Positions 1 through 10,369 are shown, counted from the stretch's first letter. The stretch is DNA of 64,000 bases from Arthrobacter sp. FW305-BF8 (GCF_021789315.1 NZ_CP084561.1:3472001-3536000); one strand, 5' to 3'. Translations and numbers: made by a program. Notes: generated by a model not told the origin, from the sequence alone.

Positions 1-261
1 CTCGTTGACGTCCTGCTGGTGCAGCTTGTTCGGGAAGTAGTTATCCAGCTCGCGGCCGTTGATGGTCCACTTGCCGGAGCCCGGCACAACGCGAACGCGT
101 GCAACGGCTTCCTTGCGGCGGCCAACAGCTGCGCCGGCAACGGTCAGTGCCGGGCGCTCCTTCTTCGGAGCAGCTTCAGTAGCGCCGCTTTCCGAGGTGT
201 AGCTGGTCAGGTTTTCCTCAGCCTCAACGGCTTCGGTGGTCAGTTCATCGTTCTGAGCCAC
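1..261 (-). CDS. rpsI: 30S ribosomal protein S9 (uS9), 3' end beyond window
   Basis: Small-subunit ribosomal protein whose C-terminal tail reaches the P-site tRNA. The GTG start at 261 is preceded by CAAGGAG, and 87 codons are visible before the window edge cuts off the C-terminal half. After an acidic N-terminal extension of about 38 residues rich in E, T and A comes the S9 signature VGRRKEAVARVRVVPGSG and INGRELDNYF. It lies 36 nt downstream of rplM in the usual rplM-rpsI operon. Confidence 0.95.
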   Translation of the reverse strand, partial: MAQNDELTTEAVEAEENLTSYTSESGATEAAPKKERPALTVAGAAVGRRKEAVARVRVVPGSGKWTINGRELDNYFPNKLHQQDVNE

Positions 262-297
262 GGTTCTCCTTGTAGATAAAAGTGTTGGTGGCCAGGA

Positions 298-741
298 CTA
301 CTGGGCGACCTGGGTGATTTCGAAAGTCTTGGGCTGCTGGGCTGCGTGGGGGTGCTCGGCGCCACGGTAGACCTTCAGCTTGCTCAGCTGCTGGGCAGCG
401 AGGGAGTTCTTCGGGAGCATGCCCTTGATGGCCTTCTCAACGGCGCGGACCGGGTTGGACTCCAGGAGCTCCGCGTAGTTGACGGAGGTCAGGCCGCCCG
501 GGTAACCGGAGTGGCGGTATGCGCGCTTCTGCTCCAGCTTGGCGCCGGTGAGGGCAACCTTTTCAGCGTTGATGATGATGACGAAGTCGCCCATGTCCAT
601 GTGGGACGCAAAGGTCGGCTTGTGCTTTCCGCGCAGCAGTGTTGCGGTCTGGCTGGCAAGACGACCCAGGACAACGTCGGTGGCGTCAATGACGTGCCAC
701 TGGCGGTTGATATCGCCGGGCTTCGGGGTGTACGTACGCAC
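298..741 (-). CDS. rplM: 50S ribosomal protein L13 (uL13)
   Basis: Large-subunit assembly protein, 147 aa, the normal length. It starts with GTG at 741 (MRTYTPKPGD) and shows HVIDATDVVLGRLAS near the N-terminus and GDFVIIINAEK in the middle. First gene of the rplM-rpsI operon. It is divergent from the prepilin peptidase gene, so its promoter must lie in 742-1046. In many actinobacteria this operon follows truA; here a pilus island lies between them. Confidence 0.97.
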   Translation of the reverse strand: MRTYTPKPGDINRQWHVIDATDVVLGRLASQTATLLRGKHKPTFASHMDMGDFVIIINAEKVALTGAKLEQKRAYRHSGYPGGLTSVNYAELLESNPVRAVEKAIKGMLPKNSLAAQQLSKLKVYRGAEHPHAAQQPKTFEITQVAQ

Positions 742-1046
742 GGTGTTTGCCTCGTTCTTGTTCTGGCGTTCTTGTTTTAGGCGTCACACGGGGTGCACCT
801 ACTATCTATGCGCGACCGGAACAGAGGTGAGGGCTCTATGGACCAGTTATCCCCTAGTCCCGAAAATGCCCGTCGGGTAGTGATCCTGCAACTGGATCCC
901 CAAGCGGGCACGCATCATCGAGAAAGGACACGCACAACGACTACCAAGAATAGCGCCAACCGGAGGCCCGGGTCAAAATGGGGTATCCGGTGGCGGGGGT
1001 CGTGGAGTCCTGCGCCAGCGCCGGGCCCTTCCAACCAGGAGTGCAC
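742..1046. promoter_or_regulatory. Divergent upstream region of rplM and tadV
   Basis: A 305-bp non-coding gap between two divergent genes. It must hold the rplM-rpsI promoter (minus) and a promoter for tadV (plus). On the minus strand CATAGATAGTAG near 805-816 is a possible -10 for rplM, but I see no convincing -35. Short open frames here have no family resemblance. Confidence 0.4.
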
Positions 1047-1700
1047 GTGACTTCAGCAGGTATCGCCACGCTTATTGCCCTGGCCGTGGGACTCATTGGT
1101 ATTTTACTGAGCCTCCTTGCTGAGTACGTCATAGCACGCACCCTTCCCCGCCTCGGCGGGCTTCCGGGCGCACGGACAAGAATTACGACGGCGGCACTCA
1201 CCGGACTGCTCTTCGCCGCCCTTGCGCTGCGGCTGGGACTGGACTGGTCCCTGCCGGCTTTTCTCCTGCTGGCTGTCGTCGGCGTGCAGCTGGCCCGCGT
1301 TGATGTGGCCCATCATCTGTTGCCTAATCCCCTCGTGCTCACCCTGCTGGTGGCCGGCCTGGCGCTCCTCTTGCTGGGCAGCTTCGCCACAGCAGAGTGG
1401 GCGGAACTGCTCCGTGCGGCCGCTGGGGCGGCCATCCTGTTCGTCATTTTCCTGATTCTGGCCCTGATTTCGCCAAATGGCATCGGCATGGGCGATGTCA
1501 AGCTCGCCGCCCCCGTGGGCCTGTACTTGGGCTACTTGGGGTGGAGCCACTTGTTCTATGGCGGAGCACTCGGCTTTGTTCTGGGCGGTATTTTATCCGT
1601 CGTTTTGATTAGGCTAAAGCGCGCAAATTTAAGCTCGGAAATTGCCTTTGGGCCCTCGATGCTCGCCGCAGCCCTGGGGACTGTATTACTGGCATCCTAA
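1047..1700 (+). CDS. tadV: Prepilin peptidase of the Tad/Flp system (A24 family)
   Basis: Inner-membrane aspartic protease expected to cleave the Flp, TadE and possibly TadG leaders. 217 aa with several hydrophobic segments. The two catalytic aspartates are visible in VDVAHHLLPN and in GMGDVKLA. GTG at 1047 is chosen because AGGAG lies 5 nt upstream (1037-1041); the open frame extends back to 978 without a ribosome-binding site. It lacks the N-terminal methyltransferase domain of PilD-type enzymes, as is normal for TadV/CpaA. It is the only prepilin peptidase in the window, so it probably serves both tad sets. Confidence 0.88.
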   Translation: MTSAGIATLIALAVGLIGILLSLLAEYVIARTLPRLGGLPGARTRITTAALTGLLFAALALRLGLDWSLPAFLLLAVVGVQLARVDVAHHLLPNPLVLTLLVAGLALLLLGSFATAEWAELLRAAAGAAILFVIFLILALISPNGIGMGDVKLAAPVGLYLGYLGWSHLFYGGALGFVLGGILSVVLIRLKRANLSSEIAFGPSMLAAALGTVLLAS

Positions 1701-1806
1701 AGACCGGTATTTGTGGTGAAAGGTTGAATTTCCTACAACGGCCTTGATGATTTCTTGAGTTTCCAAGTAGTCGAGTGCTTGCAGTTTTCCTAGTGTGAGT
1801 ACCCGT

Positions 1807-1837
1807 TTGGGGGGAATACTTATTTCCTTGGGGGGAA
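1807..1837. promoter_or_regulatory. Direct repeat TTGGGGGGAA x2, 21 bp apart, upstream of flp1
   Basis: TTGGGGGGAA occurs at 1807-1816 and again at 1828-1837. The centre spacing is 21 bp, two helical turns, which puts both copies on the same DNA face. The region is AT-richer than its surroundings and lies about 135-165 bp upstream of the first flp gene. It looks like a binding site for a dimeric regulator. The regulator is unknown; the response regulators at 17737-18522 and 22986-23864 are candidates by proximity only. The rest of 1701-1971 shows nothing else I recognise. Confidence 0.45.
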
Positions 1838-1971
1838 AGTCGGGTAGAACTACGCATTGTTGCCGGCCTGCTTTCCGGTGGATTCTTTAGCTATCGAAGC
1901 ACCAGCCCTTTCGCGGTACGGGGGAGGCTGGAATTCGAAAGCATTTATTCCATCGAACTTAAGGAAAAACA

Positions 1972-2178
1972 ATGTCTACTCTCATGGTCTCGGTTCTTGC
2001 CTTCGTTTCCGGAATCAAGGACCGGCTGGCATCAGAAAAAGGCGCCACCGCAACCGAATACTCGCTGCTCGTGGCCTTCATCGCATTCATCATCGTCGCC
2101 GGCGTGACCGCCTTCGGCAACGGCCTGAGCGGCTGGTTCACCGAACTCGGCACTAACGTCCGCGCATGGTCTAACTAA
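1972..2178 (+). CDS. flp: Flp-type major pilin, set 1
   Basis: Type IVc pilin precursor of 68 aa. ATG at 1972 follows AAGGAAAAACA. A charged leader ends in EKG, the class III cleavage point, and the mature form begins ATATEYSLLVAFIAF with the conserved Glu at +5 and Tyr at +6, then a single hydrophobic helix. The mature pilin would be about 44 aa. It ends in VRAWSN and lacks the Pro/Thr-rich tail of the set 2 pilins. First gene of tad set 1; a GC-rich hairpin follows it. Confidence 0.92.
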   Translation: MSTLMVSVLAFVSGIKDRLASEKGATATEYSLLVAFIAFIIVAGVTAFGNGLSGWFTELGTNVRAWSN

Positions 2179-2203
2179 TAGCGTTCGCACATTTTCCCCA
2201 GCC

Positions 2204-2241
2204 GGTGCGCCGCGTGAGTCTGATTGCGAACGCGGCGCACC
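2204..2241 (+). terminator. GC hairpin after flp1, no U-tract
   Basis: A perfect 12-bp stem (GGTGCGCCGCGT at 2204-2215, ACGCGGCGCACC at 2230-2241) with a 14-nt loop lies between flp1 and tadE1. No T-run follows. It probably acts as a partial terminator or a 3'-end stabiliser that makes pilin mRNA more abundant than machinery mRNA. Confidence 0.55.
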
Positions 2242-2278
2242 ACCCCAAATTCAGCTGCACCTACTCGCGGAGGGTCCA

Positions 2279-2683
2279 GTGAAAGGCAGAAGTTCACGCT
2301 CGAACAAGGGAGAGCGCCACCGGAAAGAGCGCGGCGCAGTTGCCGTCGAGTTCGCCCTGGTCGCCCCCATCCTTCTGGCCTTGGTGGCCGGTATTGTCGA
2401 GTTTTCGCACGCTTACAACCTGCAGATTTCCATCACTCAGGCTGCCCGGGAGGCTGCCCGGGAAATGGCTATCGAGGACGACCAGAGTGCAGCCGCCGTT
2501 GCCGCAACCGCCGGCGCGCCCGGCCTGAACGGTGCGGATTTTGGGTACGCCTTCTCCCCCGCGTCCTGCACCGCTGGCGAGAACATGACCGTCACCATCA
2601 CCTACCCCGCCCCAACACTGACGGGCATCTTCGGGAGCACGGTCACAGTTGCCGGGATAGGGGCCATGCGATGCGAGGGCTGA
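2279..2683 (+). CDS. tadE: TadE-like minor pilin/pseudopilin, set 1
   Basis: 134 aa with a GTG start at 2279. A basic leader (KGERHRKERG) is followed by AVAVEFALVAPILLALVAGIV, the TadE-type hydrophobic segment with a Glu at about +5 of the predicted processing site, then SHAYNLQISITQAAREAAR and a small extracellular domain. TadE proteins are processed pseudopilins needed for Flp pilus assembly. The gene overlaps the tadG start by 13 nt, so the two are probably translationally coupled. Confidence 0.85.
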   Translation: MKGRSSRSNKGERHRKERGAVAVEFALVAPILLALVAGIVEFSHAYNLQISITQAAREAAREMAIEDDQSAAAVAATAGAPGLNGADFGYAFSPASCTAGENMTVTITYPAPTLTGIFGSTVTVAGIGAMRCEG

Positions 2684-3687
2684 GTCGTGGCCAACAGGAT
2701 GGCGAACGCGGCGCGGCCGGCGTCCTGGTAGCCGTCATGATGCTGGTCCTCATCGGCGCGGGCGCCCTGGCCGTGGACGTGGGCCAAATCTATTCTGAGC
2801 GGGCGCAGCTCCAAAATGGTGCAGACGCCGGCGCCCTGGGGGTTGCCCAGGCCTGCCACAAGTCAGGCTGCACGCAGGCGGAGGCCCAGGCATTCGCCGA
2901 CGCGCTGGCGTCCGGAAACGCCAACGACGGCGACGCGAACGTCTCCGAAGTTGACCTTTCCGTGCCGGACCAGGTGACGGTCCGGACCACGACGAAGAAC
3001 GGCAGCAGCAGCGTGCTCGCCAAGCTCTTCGCCAGTGCCCTAGACGCACCGGCAGTCAGCGTCGGTGCCCATGCCACTGCTTCTGTTGAAGTTCCGGGAT
3101 CGGGCGCCGGCTTCCCGCTGGCCCTGTCCGAATGCCAGTACGACCTCAGCGACGCAGTGGAAACCGGCGTCCTTCAACAGATCCGTTACAAGCCTGGAAT
3201 GGGTGACTGCACGTCGACGTCCGGGCACGCAATTCCCGGCGGGTTCGGCTGGCTGGACCAGAACGACGGCCAGTGCCAGGCTGCCACCGACACGGAGGAC
3301 AACGCTGCATACGACCCCGGTGCCGACTATCCCAACAAGCCCGGCGAGAACTGCGATTCGGTCCTCCAGGGCTGGATCAACACCATCCAGGCCGGCGACG
3401 AAGTCCTCGGTATATTTCCGGTCTTCGACAACGCCGGCAAGGACAAGGGCGATGGCTGGTTCCACATCCGTGGATATGCGACGTTCCAAATGGTCGGTTG
3501 GAAGTTTGGCGGCGGCTCCACCAGGCCGCAAACGTACAACAGCTCTCCCACTCCGGCTACCGCCTGTGTGGATCCTTGCCGAGCCATTATCGGCAAATTT
3601 AAGAAATTCGAGTCCATTGAGGCATTCGAAGGAAATTCCGGCAGCGGAGACGACCTTGGAACCGTCTACATCCGCCTCACCGATTAA
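2671..3687 (+). CDS. tadG: TadG-like pilus-associated protein with Cys-rich exterior, set 1
   Basis: 338 aa from ATG at 2671, overlapping tadE1 in a different frame. The N-terminal Tad domain shows GERGAAGVLVAVMMLVLIG and DVGQIYSERAQLQNGADAG, the hallmark of TadG-type anchors. The remainder (about 270 residues) is predicted extracellular, with Cys residues that align one-for-one with the set 2 protein, including the CxxxC-R-x-IIG end motif. A surface or tip-associated role is inferred. The open frame extends far upstream of 2671, but only the shared ATG position matches set 2. Confidence 0.82.
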   Translation: MRGLSRGQQDGERGAAGVLVAVMMLVLIGAGALAVDVGQIYSERAQLQNGADAGALGVAQACHKSGCTQAEAQAFADALASGNANDGDANVSEVDLSVPDQVTVRTTTKNGSSSVLAKLFASALDAPAVSVGAHATASVEVPGSGAGFPLALSECQYDLSDAVETGVLQQIRYKPGMGDCTSTSGHAIPGGFGWLDQNDGQCQAATDTEDNAAYDPGADYPNKPGENCDSVLQGWINTIQAGDEVLGIFPVFDNAGKDKGDGWFHIRGYATFQMVGWKFGGGSTRPQTYNSSPTPATACVDPCRAIIGKFKKFESIEAFEGNSGSGDDLGTVYIRLTD

Positions 3688-3704
3688 GACTGTAGGGGGA
3701 TAAA

Positions 3705-4472
3705 ATGAAAACTCGCCTCATTGGAGGAATTGCCGCTTTATTGGTGGCGATTATTGGAACCGTCCTGCTCGTCAATTATGTGCAGAATGCAGATAAACGC
3801 GCCCTCGCGGACACGGAAACCGAATCTGTTTACGTAGTCGAGAAAACCATCACGGCCGGCACCGGCATCAATAAGGCGGCAGGCGCCGTCGTCCGGAAAG
3901 AAGTACCGAAACTGGCCGTGGCCGCCGGCGCCGTGACCGACCTGAACCAGGTAGGCCAAAAAGTGGCCGCAGTGGACCTGATGCCCGGCGAGCAGCTTCT
4001 CGCCACGCGCATGGTGGACGCCAATGCCCTGCTCGGGCCGGCCCGGGCGCAGGTTCCGGGGGGCATGCAGGAGATCTCCCTCAAGTTGCCGATCGAACGC
4101 GTAGTGGGCGGCACGCTTGCCGCAGGAGATACCGTGGGTGTCTTCCTCTCCGTGGACGACTCCACGGCGAAGACCGGTCGCACTCAACTTACCTTCCACA
4201 AAGTGCTGGTCACAGCGGCGCAGTTCAGCAACGGAAGCACGGCCAAGTCCCAAGAGGCCGCGGCCGAGGAAGAGGCCGCAGCCGGTTCCCTCAATACGAA
4301 GAAGTCCTCCTCCTCGGATGACACCTACCTCATCACATTGGCCCGCAACTCCGCTGACGCCGAACGCATCGTCTTTGCGACCGAATTTGGCAAGGTTTAT
4401 CTTTCCAGGGAACCGGCAAATGCCGTCGAGTCAACCTCCGGCGTTGTGACTGGCGCAAGGCTGTTCCGATGA
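3705..4472 (+). CDS. cpaB: Flp pilus assembly protein CpaB/RcpC, set 1
   Basis: 255 aa; ATG at 3705 follows GTAGGGGGATAAA. An N-terminal membrane anchor (about residues 5-25) is followed by a SAF-type domain (YVVEKTITAGTGI, LMPGEQLLATRMVD) and an RcpC-like region (LPIERVVGGTLAAGDTVGVFLSV). A low-complexity Ala/Glu/Ser linker lies at about 185-210. CpaB proteins are periplasmic or envelope components of Tad machines. The stop overlaps the tadZ1 start by 4 nt. Confidence 0.85.
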   Translation: MKTRLIGGIAALLVAIIGTVLLVNYVQNADKRALADTETESVYVVEKTITAGTGINKAAGAVVRKEVPKLAVAAGAVTDLNQVGQKVAAVDLMPGEQLLATRMVDANALLGPARAQVPGGMQEISLKLPIERVVGGTLAAGDTVGVFLSVDDSTAKTGRTQLTFHKVLVTAAQFSNGSTAKSQEAAAEEEAAAGSLNTKKSSSSDDTYLITLARNSADAERIVFATEFGKVYLSREPANAVESTSGVVTGARLFR

Positions 4473-5670
4473 GCCGCTTTGTCCTCATCACCCCAAACGC
4501 CGACTTCGAGCGGCGCATCCAGCTGGCAGTGTCCGGGATGCACGGCTCGCTGCGGGTGTTCCAGGCGGACTACCTTCCCGAGAGCCCGCAGGATTTTCTC
4601 CGGCAGCTCGTAGGTGAGCCGCCGGAGGTGCTGATCCTCGGACCCGGCCTGCCGGTCGACGGCTCCTTAAAGCTGGCGTCGGTCATGGATCTGCAGTACC
4701 CCGAAATCAGCGTTGTCCTGGTGGTGCCTGAAACCAAGGAAGTAGTCCTCCAAGCAATGCGTTCCGGGGTCCGTGACCTCCTCGATCCGTCCGCGGACCC
4801 GGATGCCATCCGCGTCCTGCTGGAACGGGCGAGCCTTGCGGCAGCAGGCCGCCGTCGTGGTTTGGCCCCAGGGGCGTCGGAGCACGCCGACCACGGCGAG
4901 GGCGGGCGTGTCATCGCGGTCATGTCCCCCAAAGGTGGGGTTGGCAAGACCACCGTGGCAACCAATCTCGCCGTCGGCCTGGGCAGGGCTGCACCGATGA
5001 GCGTGGTGATCGTGGATCTGGACCTCCAGTTCGGCGACGTTGCCAGCGGGCTGATGCTGGACCCGGAACACACCATCACCGATGCCGTCGTGGGCGCCGC
5101 AAGCCAGGACTCCATGGTCCTGAAGGCGTACCTCACCGTCCACCCCGCGGGGATCTACGCCCTCTGTGCGCCGAGAAACCCGATCGAAATGGACAGGATC
5201 TCCGGCGAACAGGTCAGCAGGCTCCTGAAGCAGTTGCGCGAGGAGTTCCACTATATCGTGGTGGACACGGCCCCGGGTTTGGGTGAGCACGTCCTGGCAA
5301 CACTGGAGCAGGCCACGGACGCCGTTTGGATCTGTGGCATGGACATTCCCAGCATTCGGGGCCTCAGGACGGGGTTCCAGATCCTGGCCGAGCTTGGCCT
5401 GCTCCCGGAGAAACGGCACGTGGTGCTGAACATGGCGGACCGCCGGGCGGGACTTACGCTGCAGGACATCGAGACCACCATTGGCTCACCTGTTGACGTT
5501 GCGCTCCCCCGCTCCAAGACCCTGCCCTACTCCACTAACAAGGGAGTGCCCATCCTCCAGGACGGCAGCCGGGACTCGGCCGGCAAAGGCCTCCGCCAGC
5601 TGGTGGAGCGCTTCAAACCGAACTGGGAAGAAAGACCCCACAAGAAGCTGCACAGAAGGGCGGTAGTCCA

Positions 5671-5674
<4 letters not shown>
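4469..5674 (+). CDS. tadZ: TadZ/CpaE-type localisation ATPase, set 1
   Basis: 401 aa. The N-terminal ~120 residues resemble a receiver domain, but the phosphoacceptor strand reads LILGPGLP, without Asp, as is typical of the atypical TadZ receiver. A MinD/ParA-type ATPase follows, with deviant Walker A KGGVGKTT at residues 155-162 and DLDLQFGDVASGL after it. TadZ is thought to mark the pole or site where the Tad machine assembles. Overlaps cpaB1 (ATGA) and tadA1 (GTGA), so translation is tightly coupled. Confidence 0.88.
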
Positions 5675-7157
<1,483 letters not shown>

Positions 7158-7161
<4 letters not shown>

Positions 7162-8108
7162 CAGTGCCCGGCGACTCCGGCGTTTTCGTGGTGGCGCTGG
7201 TGCTGCTCTACCTCGCCATCTTCCTGGTCTTCGGCGTAGCCCTCCGGCCCAACTCGGGCATCCCGATGTCACGCCGCCGACCGGATGTCCCCAACGAGAC
7301 CTCGCCGCTGACCAGGCTGACCGGCCAGGCCGTGGGCGCACTGAACAAGGGCCTCAGGAAGCGCGGACCGGGCCTGCTGACCCAGGACCGGCTGGATGAG
7401 TGCGGGCTCAAGAAAGAACCGGGCGACTACCTCATCATGGCCGGGGTCATCGCCCTGACTGCCGCCGTCGTCGGATTCTTCCTTGGCGGCCTGTTCGCCG
7501 CGGTCCTCCTGACTCTGCTGACCCCGCTTGGGCTGCACCTGATGCTGAATGCCCTGGCCGGACGCCGCCGTCGGCAGTTTGACCAGCAGGTGCCGGATGC
7601 GCTGCAGATGTTCTCCGGTGGCCTGAGGGCCGGGCACAGTCTGCTTCGGGCCGTGGACGCGGCCGGGCAGGAAAGCCAGCCCCCGATGTCGGAGGAACTG
7701 GGCCGGATCGTCAATGAGACCAGGATTGGACGCGACCTCGGCGAATCGCTGGCGGATGTGGCGAGACGCACCCAGAGCGAGGATTTCCTCTCCGTCTCGC
7801 AGGCCATCGAGATCCACCGAGAGGTGGGCGGGGACCTGGCGGAGGTACTGGACCATCTGGGCAATACGGTCCGCGACCGCAACCAGGTGCGCGGCCAGAT
7901 CCGGGCGCTGAGCGCTGAGGGCCGGATGTCGGCGATCGTCCTCATGGCTCTGCCCGTGGTGATGTTCATCGGGCTAACGCTGTTCAACGAGATGTATTCC
8001 CGCACGTTTACCGGCACAGTTCCCGGCTATTTCATGATCGCCGGGGCAGTTGTTCTGCTCACCGCCGGCGGTTTTTGGCTCAGCCGGATCGTCAAACCCA
8101 AGTTCTAG
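7158..8108 (+). CDS. tadB: Tad inner-membrane platform protein TadB, set 1
   Basis: 316 aa from GTG at 7158 (overlapping the tadA1 stop). An N-terminal membrane helix, a central pair, and two C-terminal helices flank a T2SSF (GspF-like) domain containing FDQQVPDALQMFSGGLRAGH and IHREVGGDLAEVLD. With TadC it forms the membrane platform driven by TadA. Confidence 0.9.
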
Positions 8109-8124
8109 AAAGAAGGTGGTCATT

Positions 8125-9003
8125 ATGCAGCCTGTGGCTTATGCGGCGATTCTGGCAGTGATCGCACCCGTAACTGTCATGACGTGGTTTGTGTTCACCG
8201 GCGACCGGGCGGGGCTCCGCAACATCCAGGCAAACCTGGGTCGTGTGTCCAAAGCCAAGGAGCCTGCGCTCAGCGTCAATGAGAAACTGATGCTGGCCAG
8301 CCAGCGCATCATGCCGAAGGGCTATGCCGCTTGGTTGGACCGGCAACTCGCGGGCGCTGGCCGGCCCAAGGACTGGCCACTGGCCCGGCTGATCATGGTC
8401 AAGCCGCTGCTTGCCTTTGCGGGCGCCGTCCCCGGGTACCTGTTCTTTGCCGGCAGCCCGTCACCCCAGCGGTTCCTGATCCTGTCGGGTGTGACGGCCC
8501 TCTGCTACTTCACCCCAGACCTGCTGGTGCGCAACCGGGCGCAGAAGCGGCGGGAAGCCATCCGGCTGGAACTGCCTGTCGCCCTGGACCACATGCTCAT
8601 CTCGGTCCAGGCCGGCCTCGGGTTCGAAGCAGCGATGGGACGCGCCGGCACCAACGGCAACGGTCCGATGGCCGAGGAGCTGATCCGCACGCTTCAGGAC
8701 ATCCAGGTGGGCAGGTCGCGGAAGGACGCCTACCTCGCGATGGCAGAGCGCGTGGATGTGCCGGACGTTCGCAGCTTCATCCGGGCAGTGGTCCAAGCTG
8801 ACGCGTACGGCGTAGCCATCGCTGGCGTCCTCAAGACCCAGGCCGAAGACATGCGGATCAAGCGGAAGCAGCGCGCGGAGGAGCACGCCATGAAAATGCC
8901 GGTGAAGATGCTGTTCCCGCTGATCTTCTTCATCCTGCCCACGCTGTTCATCGTGGTTCTCGGGCCGACGGTGATGAGCATTATTTCGATGTTCGCGGGG
9001 TAG
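8125..9003 (+). CDS. tadC: Tad inner-membrane platform protein TadC, set 1
   Basis: 292 aa. ATG at 8125 is chosen over an in-frame upstream start inside tadB because AAGAAGGTGG precedes it. One N-terminal membrane helix, a central hydrophobic pair near 95-130, the T2SSF domain (LDHMLISVQAGLGFEAAM, VVQADAYGVAIAGVL) and a C-terminal helix. Partner of TadB and last gene of set 1; a strong terminator starts 13 bp after its stop. Confidence 0.9.
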   Translation: MQPVAYAAILAVIAPVTVMTWFVFTGDRAGLRNIQANLGRVSKAKEPALSVNEKLMLASQRIMPKGYAAWLDRQLAGAGRPKDWPLARLIMVKPLLAFAGAVPGYLFFAGSPSPQRFLILSGVTALCYFTPDLLVRNRAQKRREAIRLELPVALDHMLISVQAGLGFEAAMGRAGTNGNGPMAEELIRTLQDIQVGRSRKDAYLAMAERVDVPDVRSFIRAVVQADAYGVAIAGVLKTQAEDMRIKRKQRAEEHAMKMPVKMLFPLIFFILPTLFIVVLGPTVMSIISMFAG

Positions 9004-9015
9004 CTTTTCGTTTGC

Positions 9016-9053
9016 AGGGCCCTTCGGTTCGTGGAACCGAAGGGCCCTTTTGT
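9016..9053 (+). terminator. Rho-independent terminator of tad set 1
   Basis: A perfect 15-bp stem (9016-9030 with 9034-9048) with a 3-nt GTG loop is followed by TTTTGTCTTTT. It ends the first tad operon, so set 2 needs its own promoter. Confidence 0.9.
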
Positions 9054-9251
9054 CTTTTCACTGCTGTCTGCGCGGCCCACGATATCCGCATCAACTCCGC
9101 AGGAAATGTGCAGTAAACGCAGTAACAACCCCGTTTGGCAAGGCTTGGCGCAGGATGCTGCAAGATCCCGGTTCGATGGCGAAATCCGTTGCTAATTTTA
9201 TTTCAGCGCTGGTGACGGACCAGCTCCCCCCAACTCGCTCAGGAGTCCAAC

Positions 9252-9488
9252 ATGCTTTCTCTCATCGCAAAGTTCCAGACCCTCGGATTCACCATCAAGA
9301 ACCGCCTCCAGGAAGAAAAGGGCGCCACCGCCGTCGAATACGGCATCATGGTCGGCCTCATCGCAGTCGTCATCATCGCAGTCGTCGTCATCCTCGGCCC
9401 GCAGCTGGCCGCCATGTTCCAGGGCGTCAGCGACTCGCTCCCTGAAGCACCGGCCACTACCGCCCCCGCAAACACAAATGGTGGCTAA
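9252..9488 (+). CDS. flp: Flp-type major pilin, set 2, copy a
   Basis: 78-aa prepilin. ATG at 9252 follows CAGGAGTCCAAC. The leader is 24 residues ending EKG; the predicted mature 54-aa pilin begins ATAVEYGIMVGLIAVVII with Glu at +5 and Tyr at +6 and ends in a Pro/Thr/Ala tail (SLPEAPATTAPANTNGG). Differs from copy b at three residues only (Thr14, Ile15, Glu21), all in the leader, so both genes should yield the same pilin. A perfect hairpin follows, then ~430 bp without a gene. Confidence 0.92.
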   Translation: MLSLIAKFQTLGFTIKNRLQEEKGATAVEYGIMVGLIAVVIIAVVVILGPQLAAMFQGVSDSLPEAPATTAPANTNGG

Positions 9489-9513
9489 CCCGCAGACAGC
9501 TACACCACTTAGT

Positions 9514-9560
9514 CGATACGGCCGGACGGCAAGGCAAAACCTAGCCACCCGGCCGTATCG
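9514..9560 (+). terminator. Hairpin after flp2a
   Basis: A perfect 12-bp stem CGATACGGCCGG (9514-9525) / CCGGCCGTATCG (9549-9560) with a 23-nt loop and no real T-run after it. Like the other flp hairpins it may end or stabilise the short pilin transcript. Confidence 0.55.
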
Positions 9561-9586
9561 GCGTTTAACGCGGGCCGACGACGCAC

Positions 9587-9993
9587 ACCATCATTTTGAA
9601 ACGGTAACGTCCAAGCTGGCAGTGCAAATGACGATCAGTGATGCCCAGAGCAGCTTCCTGCGTAGACGGTCGCCGTCGGACGGGTGCGGACGCGGCCCTC
9701 GGTGCCGCGAGCGTCCACGTCGGCTTCGCCACAGGGAGGGGACTATTGCTGCCAAACGCCGGGTTCACCGCCGGCATCGAACCATCGTGCTGCGCCCATT
9801 CCGCGGGCCGCGAAGCGAGCCGCGAGGATCTGCCCAGAGTCGGCACCACAGGCGGCAGCGATCCAACAGGCCGGCCCACTCGATCCACTGACCGAGGAAT
9901 TCTGTTTGTGCCCGGACACGGCAAATACGCGTCCCTCCAGCAGCGCACTAAATACGCAGGTTTAGCGCAGAAATCATGGGAATTGCATGGTTA
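9587..9993. other. Spacer between flp repeats; no gene recognised
   Basis: About 400 bp between the two flp repeat copies. Open frames on both strands are Arg/Pro-rich and resemble no family I know; no Tad motif or remnant tadE could be read. It separates flp2a from the rest of set 2, so flp2a may be expressed alone. Confidence 0.5.
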
Positions 9994-10107
9994 GGCAAGG
10001 CTTGGCGCAGGATGCTGCAAGATCCCGGTCCAGCCCCGAATTCGCTTGCTAATTTTATTTCAGCGCTGGTGACGGACCAGCTCACCCAACTCGCTCAGGA
10101 GTCCAAA

Positions 10108-10344
10108 ATGCTTTCTCTCATCGCAAAGTTCCAGACCCTCGGATTCATCGCCAAGAACCGCCTCCAGGACGAAAAGGGCGCCACCGCCGTCGAATACGGC
10201 ATCATGGTCGGCCTCATCGCCGTCGTCATCATCGCAGTCGTCGTCATCCTCGGCCCGCAGCTGGCCGCCATGTTCCAGGGCGTCAGCGACTCGCTCCCTG
10301 AAGCACCGGCCACTACCGCCCCCGCAAACACAAATGGTGGCTAA
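10108..10344 (+). CDS. flp: Flp-type major pilin, set 2, copy b
   Basis: 78-aa prepilin. ATG at 10108 with CAGGAG upstream, at the same position as in copy a; the open frame continues upstream to 9976, but that part lies in the non-coding repeat. Leader differs from copy a at Ile14, Ala15 and Asp21; the mature pilin after Gly24 is identical. Followed by a degraded version of the copy a hairpin and then tadE2, so this copy is probably the one co-transcribed with the set 2 machinery. Confidence 0.92.
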   Translation: MLSLIAKFQTLGFIAKNRLQDEKGATAVEYGIMVGLIAVVIIAVVVILGPQLAAMFQGVSDSLPEAPATTAPANTNGG

Positions 10345-10369
10345 CCCGCAGACAGCTACACCAATTAGT

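Larger units (their letters stand above)
9137..9586 (+). repeat. Direct repeat copy 1 carrying flp2a
   Basis: About 450 bp repeated at 9994-10439. The unit covers ~115 bp of upstream DNA (GGCAAGGCTTGGCGCAGGAT onward, then GCTAATTTTATTTCAGCGCTGG), a whole flp gene, and its 3' hairpin. Differences from copy 2 are a ~20-nt stretch upstream (9172-9192), one extra C before the gene, a few leader codons, and the hairpin's right arm. Similarity fades just past GACGACGC. Confidence 0.92.

Noticed and set aside
2224..2670. N-terminal extension of tadG1 upstream of 2671
   Set aside because: It lies inside tadE1 in another frame; the ATG at 2671 matches set 2 exactly and starts at the Tad domain.
9587..9993. 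Possible degraded tadE or hidden gene between the flp copies
   Set aside because: No Tad motif, leader or hydrophobic segment could be read in any frame.
9976..10107. Upstream extension of flp2b
   Set aside because: It falls within the non-coding repeat block; the ATG at 10108 has CAGGAG and aligns with copy a.
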